Assembly (NCBI GenBank): GCA_964394085.1
Contig: CAYMWF010000021.1
Location: 1 to 64,000 of the forward strand
DNA length: 64,000 nucleotides
DNA from: CAYMWF01 sp964394085 [NCBI: uncultured Gemmatimonadota bacterium]
GTDB lineage: Bacteria > GCA-2686955 > CAYMWF01
Reading direction: 5' to 3'
Shown: piece after piece, positions 62,381 through 64,000 of the stretch
How the letters are laid out: each line of letters begins with the position of its first letter
Position numbering within the stretch: position 1 is the first letter of the stretch
Notes under the pieces: model-generated
What the model saw: the letters and a program-made list of their open reading frames with translations, nothing else
What the model was told of the DNA's origin: nothing
Database searches by the model: none
Translations under genes and position numbers: made by a program

Positions 62381-63508
62381 TCAGATGTAGATGCGCTTGA
62401 TCCGCTTGCCCAGAAGGCACGAAATCTCGTAGGGAATGGTTCCGGCGAGTCGGGCGAGCTCTTTTACCGTCACCTCTTCGCTTTTCTGCCGGCCAATCAG
62501 CACGACTTCGTCTCCGACCTGGACATCACTGACCGCACCGGCGTCGACCATTGTATAGTCCATGGTCACCGTGCCGACAACCGGGGCGCGGCGCCCCCTG
62601 ATCAACACTTCGGCCCGGTTGGACAACGCATAAGGATACCCGTCGTTGTATCCGATAGGCAGCACCGCCAGTTTCGTATTGCGCGAAGGCGCTGCAGTGC
62701 GGTCGTAACCGACCGGTGTATCCGCATATACGCCCTTCAGAAAGCATATCTGTGTTCTGAGGCTGAGAACCGGCTCCAGGAGCGGAGCGTCGTTTTTCTC
62801 TCCGCTGAAAGAACCGTTCGGATCTATGCCGAAAACGGCGATCCCGGGACGCACATGGGTGAACGCCGCCTCGGGGAATCTGAACAGGGCCGCGGAATTG
62901 GCTGCGTGGATCCTAACACCCGGTCCAAGATACGGTTTCATCTTTTCAAGGGTATCTCTGAAACCGGCGAGCTGTTTTTTAGTGAAAGACGGATCAGGTT
63001 CACTGCTCGATGACAGGTGGGTGCAGACGCCGTCCAGGACGAGCCAGTCGGAAGCGTCGACCTGTTCGGCGGTTTTCAACGCCAGGTCGGAGGAGACACC
63101 GAGACGGGCCATGCCGGTGTCCACCTTAACATGCACTTTTACGCGTTTATCCTGTCTCCTGGCTTCCTGCTCGAGAAGCGGAATCATGCCGGGCCCGTGA
63201 AGGGAAGGAATGATGTCGAAAGAGACGACCCATCCCACTTCCTCCTCGATCAGGGCTCCCAGGATCAGGATCGGGGCCAGCACTCCTCCGTTACGGAGTT
63301 CGAGGGCCTCGTTCGAGTCTCCCACCGCCAGGATGCCTACTCCCGCGTCGAGGGAAGCCCTGGCGACCGGGAGGGCTCCGTGACCGTAGGCATCCGCTTT
63401 TACTACCGAAATGATGCCGACGCCGGAGGGCAGCCTTTCACGAATTCGTGAGATATTGTTTTTCAGCGCGGAAAGATCTATTTCCGCCCATACTCGATAC
63501 TTTTTCAT
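62381..63508 (-). CDS. alr: Alanine racemase
   Basis: 375 aa. The PLP lysine is in SVVKADAYGHGALPVA near residue 36, the second catalytic base is the tyrosine in VGYDRTAAPSRN, and IGYNDGYPYALSN and VVGTVTMDYTMVDA complete the Alr pattern. It makes D-alanine for peptidoglycan. It is 91 bases downstream of the ATPase subunit gene on the same strand, which could place it in the same transcript, though no direct functional link is expected. Confidence 0.95.
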   Translation of the reverse strand: MKKYRVWAEIDLSALKNNISRIRERLPSGVGIISVVKADAYGHGALPVARASLDAGVGILAVGDSNEALELRNGGVLAPILILGALIEEEVGWVVSFDIIPSLHGPGMIPLLEQEARRQDKRVKVHVKVDTGMARLGVSSDLALKTAEQVDASDWLVLDGVCTHLSSSSEPDPSFTKKQLAGFRDTLEKMKPYLGPGVRIHAANSAALFRFPEAAFTHVRPGIAVFGIDPNGSFSGEKNDAPLLEPVLSLRTQICFLKGVYADTPVGYDRTAAPSRNTKLAVLPIGYNDGYPYALSNRAEVLIRGRRAPVVGTVTMDYTMVDAGAVSDVQVGDEVVLIGRQKSEEVTVKELARLAGTIPYEISCLLGKRIKRIYI

Positions 63509-63599
63509 GGGTTGCCAGTGTCAATCCGAGGTTTGAGCTTATACTTCACCCGGATCGACGGTTAGTTCCCTGTCGGTCTTTTGTGACATTAACAGGGCA

Positions 63600-64000
63600 T
63601 CAAGCCGTCGGGATCAACAGGTACAGGAAAACGAATGAGAAGAGCCCGACCGTCTCGGCGATTCCCATGGCGATTATGAGGAAGGCCAGCCCCTTGCCCT
63701 CGCTTTCGGACATGCACCGGATCGCGGCGGCGCCGATGAGGCCCTGCATCCAGGCGCTGAACATTTCCCCCAGGCCGCAGGCGATTCCGAAGCTCAACAA
63801 CACTCCTGCGTTGACTTTCAGCATATCCGGAACCAGCGCTATCCCCTGCAAACCGATCATCATGAGGACGTAGGCGTATATGGTCTGGGACAGGGGCATG
63901 CCGGTCAGGATGATGTAGGCGAAACTAAGATTTTTACCCTCTTTACCCTCCTTAGCCCATGCGCCGGCCGCCGCTCTGCCGGCCGCACCGATGCCCAGGG
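63600..64000 (-). CDS. V/A-type ATPase proteolipid subunit K, N-terminus outside window
   Basis: The frame runs past the right edge; 133 residues are visible, starting LGIGAAGRAAAGAWAKEGKE. Two hairpins of two spans each form the duplicated c-ring subunit: ILTGMPLSQTIYAYVLMM carries Gln at the ion-site position of the first hairpin, while IAMGIAETVGLFSFVFLYLL carries the essential glutamate in the second. This is the usual V/A-type pattern (NtpK/AtpK) and suggests an ATPase operon continues outside the window. Sodium versus proton specificity cannot be told. Confidence 0.92.
   Translation of the reverse strand, partial: LGIGAAGRAAAGAWAKEGKEGKNLSFAYIILTGMPLSQTIYAYVLMMIGLQGIALVPDMLKVNAGVLLSFGIACGLGEMFSAWMQGLIGAAAIRCMSESEGKGLAFLIIAMGIAETVGLFSFVFLYLLIPTA

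Overview
The window is gene-dense bacterial chromosome with no phage, transposon, integrase or CRISPR array that I can see. The cell is almost certainly a didermic (Gram-negative) bacterium: it has an LpxH-like lipid A hydrolase, several lipoproteins with lipoboxes, a predicted outer-membrane barrel protein, a HlyD-type adaptor, and PssA/Psd for phosphatidylethanolamine. A GWxTD-domain protein, a peptidase MA/TolB/barrel protein, CotH and VTC/DUF4956 genes, beta-helix surface proteins, GatCAB and a V/A-type ATPase proteolipid together suggest the FCB superphylum or a nearby candidate phylum (Krumholzibacteriota/Eisenbacteria-like). That placement is inference from gene content only.

Layout. 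1-6.5 kb (+): LarA-family C-terminus, AlaX editing protein, a secreted protein with twelve Asp/Gly/Tyr repeats plus HEAT repeats, a nitroreductase and a pseudouridine synthase. 6.5-9.5 kb (-): two radical SAM genes. 9.8-11.8 kb (+): Lrp/AsnC regulator and a Cys/Met-type PLP enzyme. 11.8-14.9 kb (-): a large secreted CotH/lamin-tail protein. 15-22.3 kb (-): Sua5, HU, GatB, GatA, GatC and a PcrA/UvrD helicase. 22.5-27 kb (-): a molybdenum cofactor operon in the order moaA-moaC-mogA-moeA-mobB-like-nfu, with a promoter and a leader hairpin. 27.3 kb (+): OsmC. 27.7-34 kb (-): an envelope cluster (TolB/barrel peptidase, GWxTD protein, TlpA thioredoxin, beta-helix lipoprotein). 34-37.3 kb (-): Ssb and two uncharacterised exported helical proteins.

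37.6-40 kb (-): one reading frame that fuses cysteine synthase to cysteinyl-tRNA synthetase. 40.2-43.7 kb (+): a compact set of HEAT-like exported protein, HlyD-like adaptor, VTC polyphosphate-polymerase-type protein and DUF4956 membrane protein. 43.8-45.2 kb (-): Psd and PssA. 45.4-49 kb (+): RluD-like synthase, DUF72 protein and a membrane glycosyltransferase-like protein. 49-53 kb: SpoU methyltransferase, an unknown cytoplasmic protein, a tail-anchored protein, a soluble histidine kinase and a small FlgM-like protein. 53.2-57.4 kb (+): LpxH, a double-rhodanese lipoprotein and a parallel beta-helix protein. 57.4-64 kb: tRNA-Arg(ACG), GlyA and SerC (divergent), a small membrane protein, an exported alpha/beta hydrolase, alanine racemase and the V/A-type ATPase K subunit running off the right edge.

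The most notable items are the CysK-CysS fusion with an unusual KMSKS loop, the adaptor/VTC/DUF4956 set (a candidate polyphosphate or anionic polymer system), the twelve-repeat secreted protein, the MobB-like protein without a Walker lysine, and two genes that appear to begin at non-standard codons (CTG and ATT).
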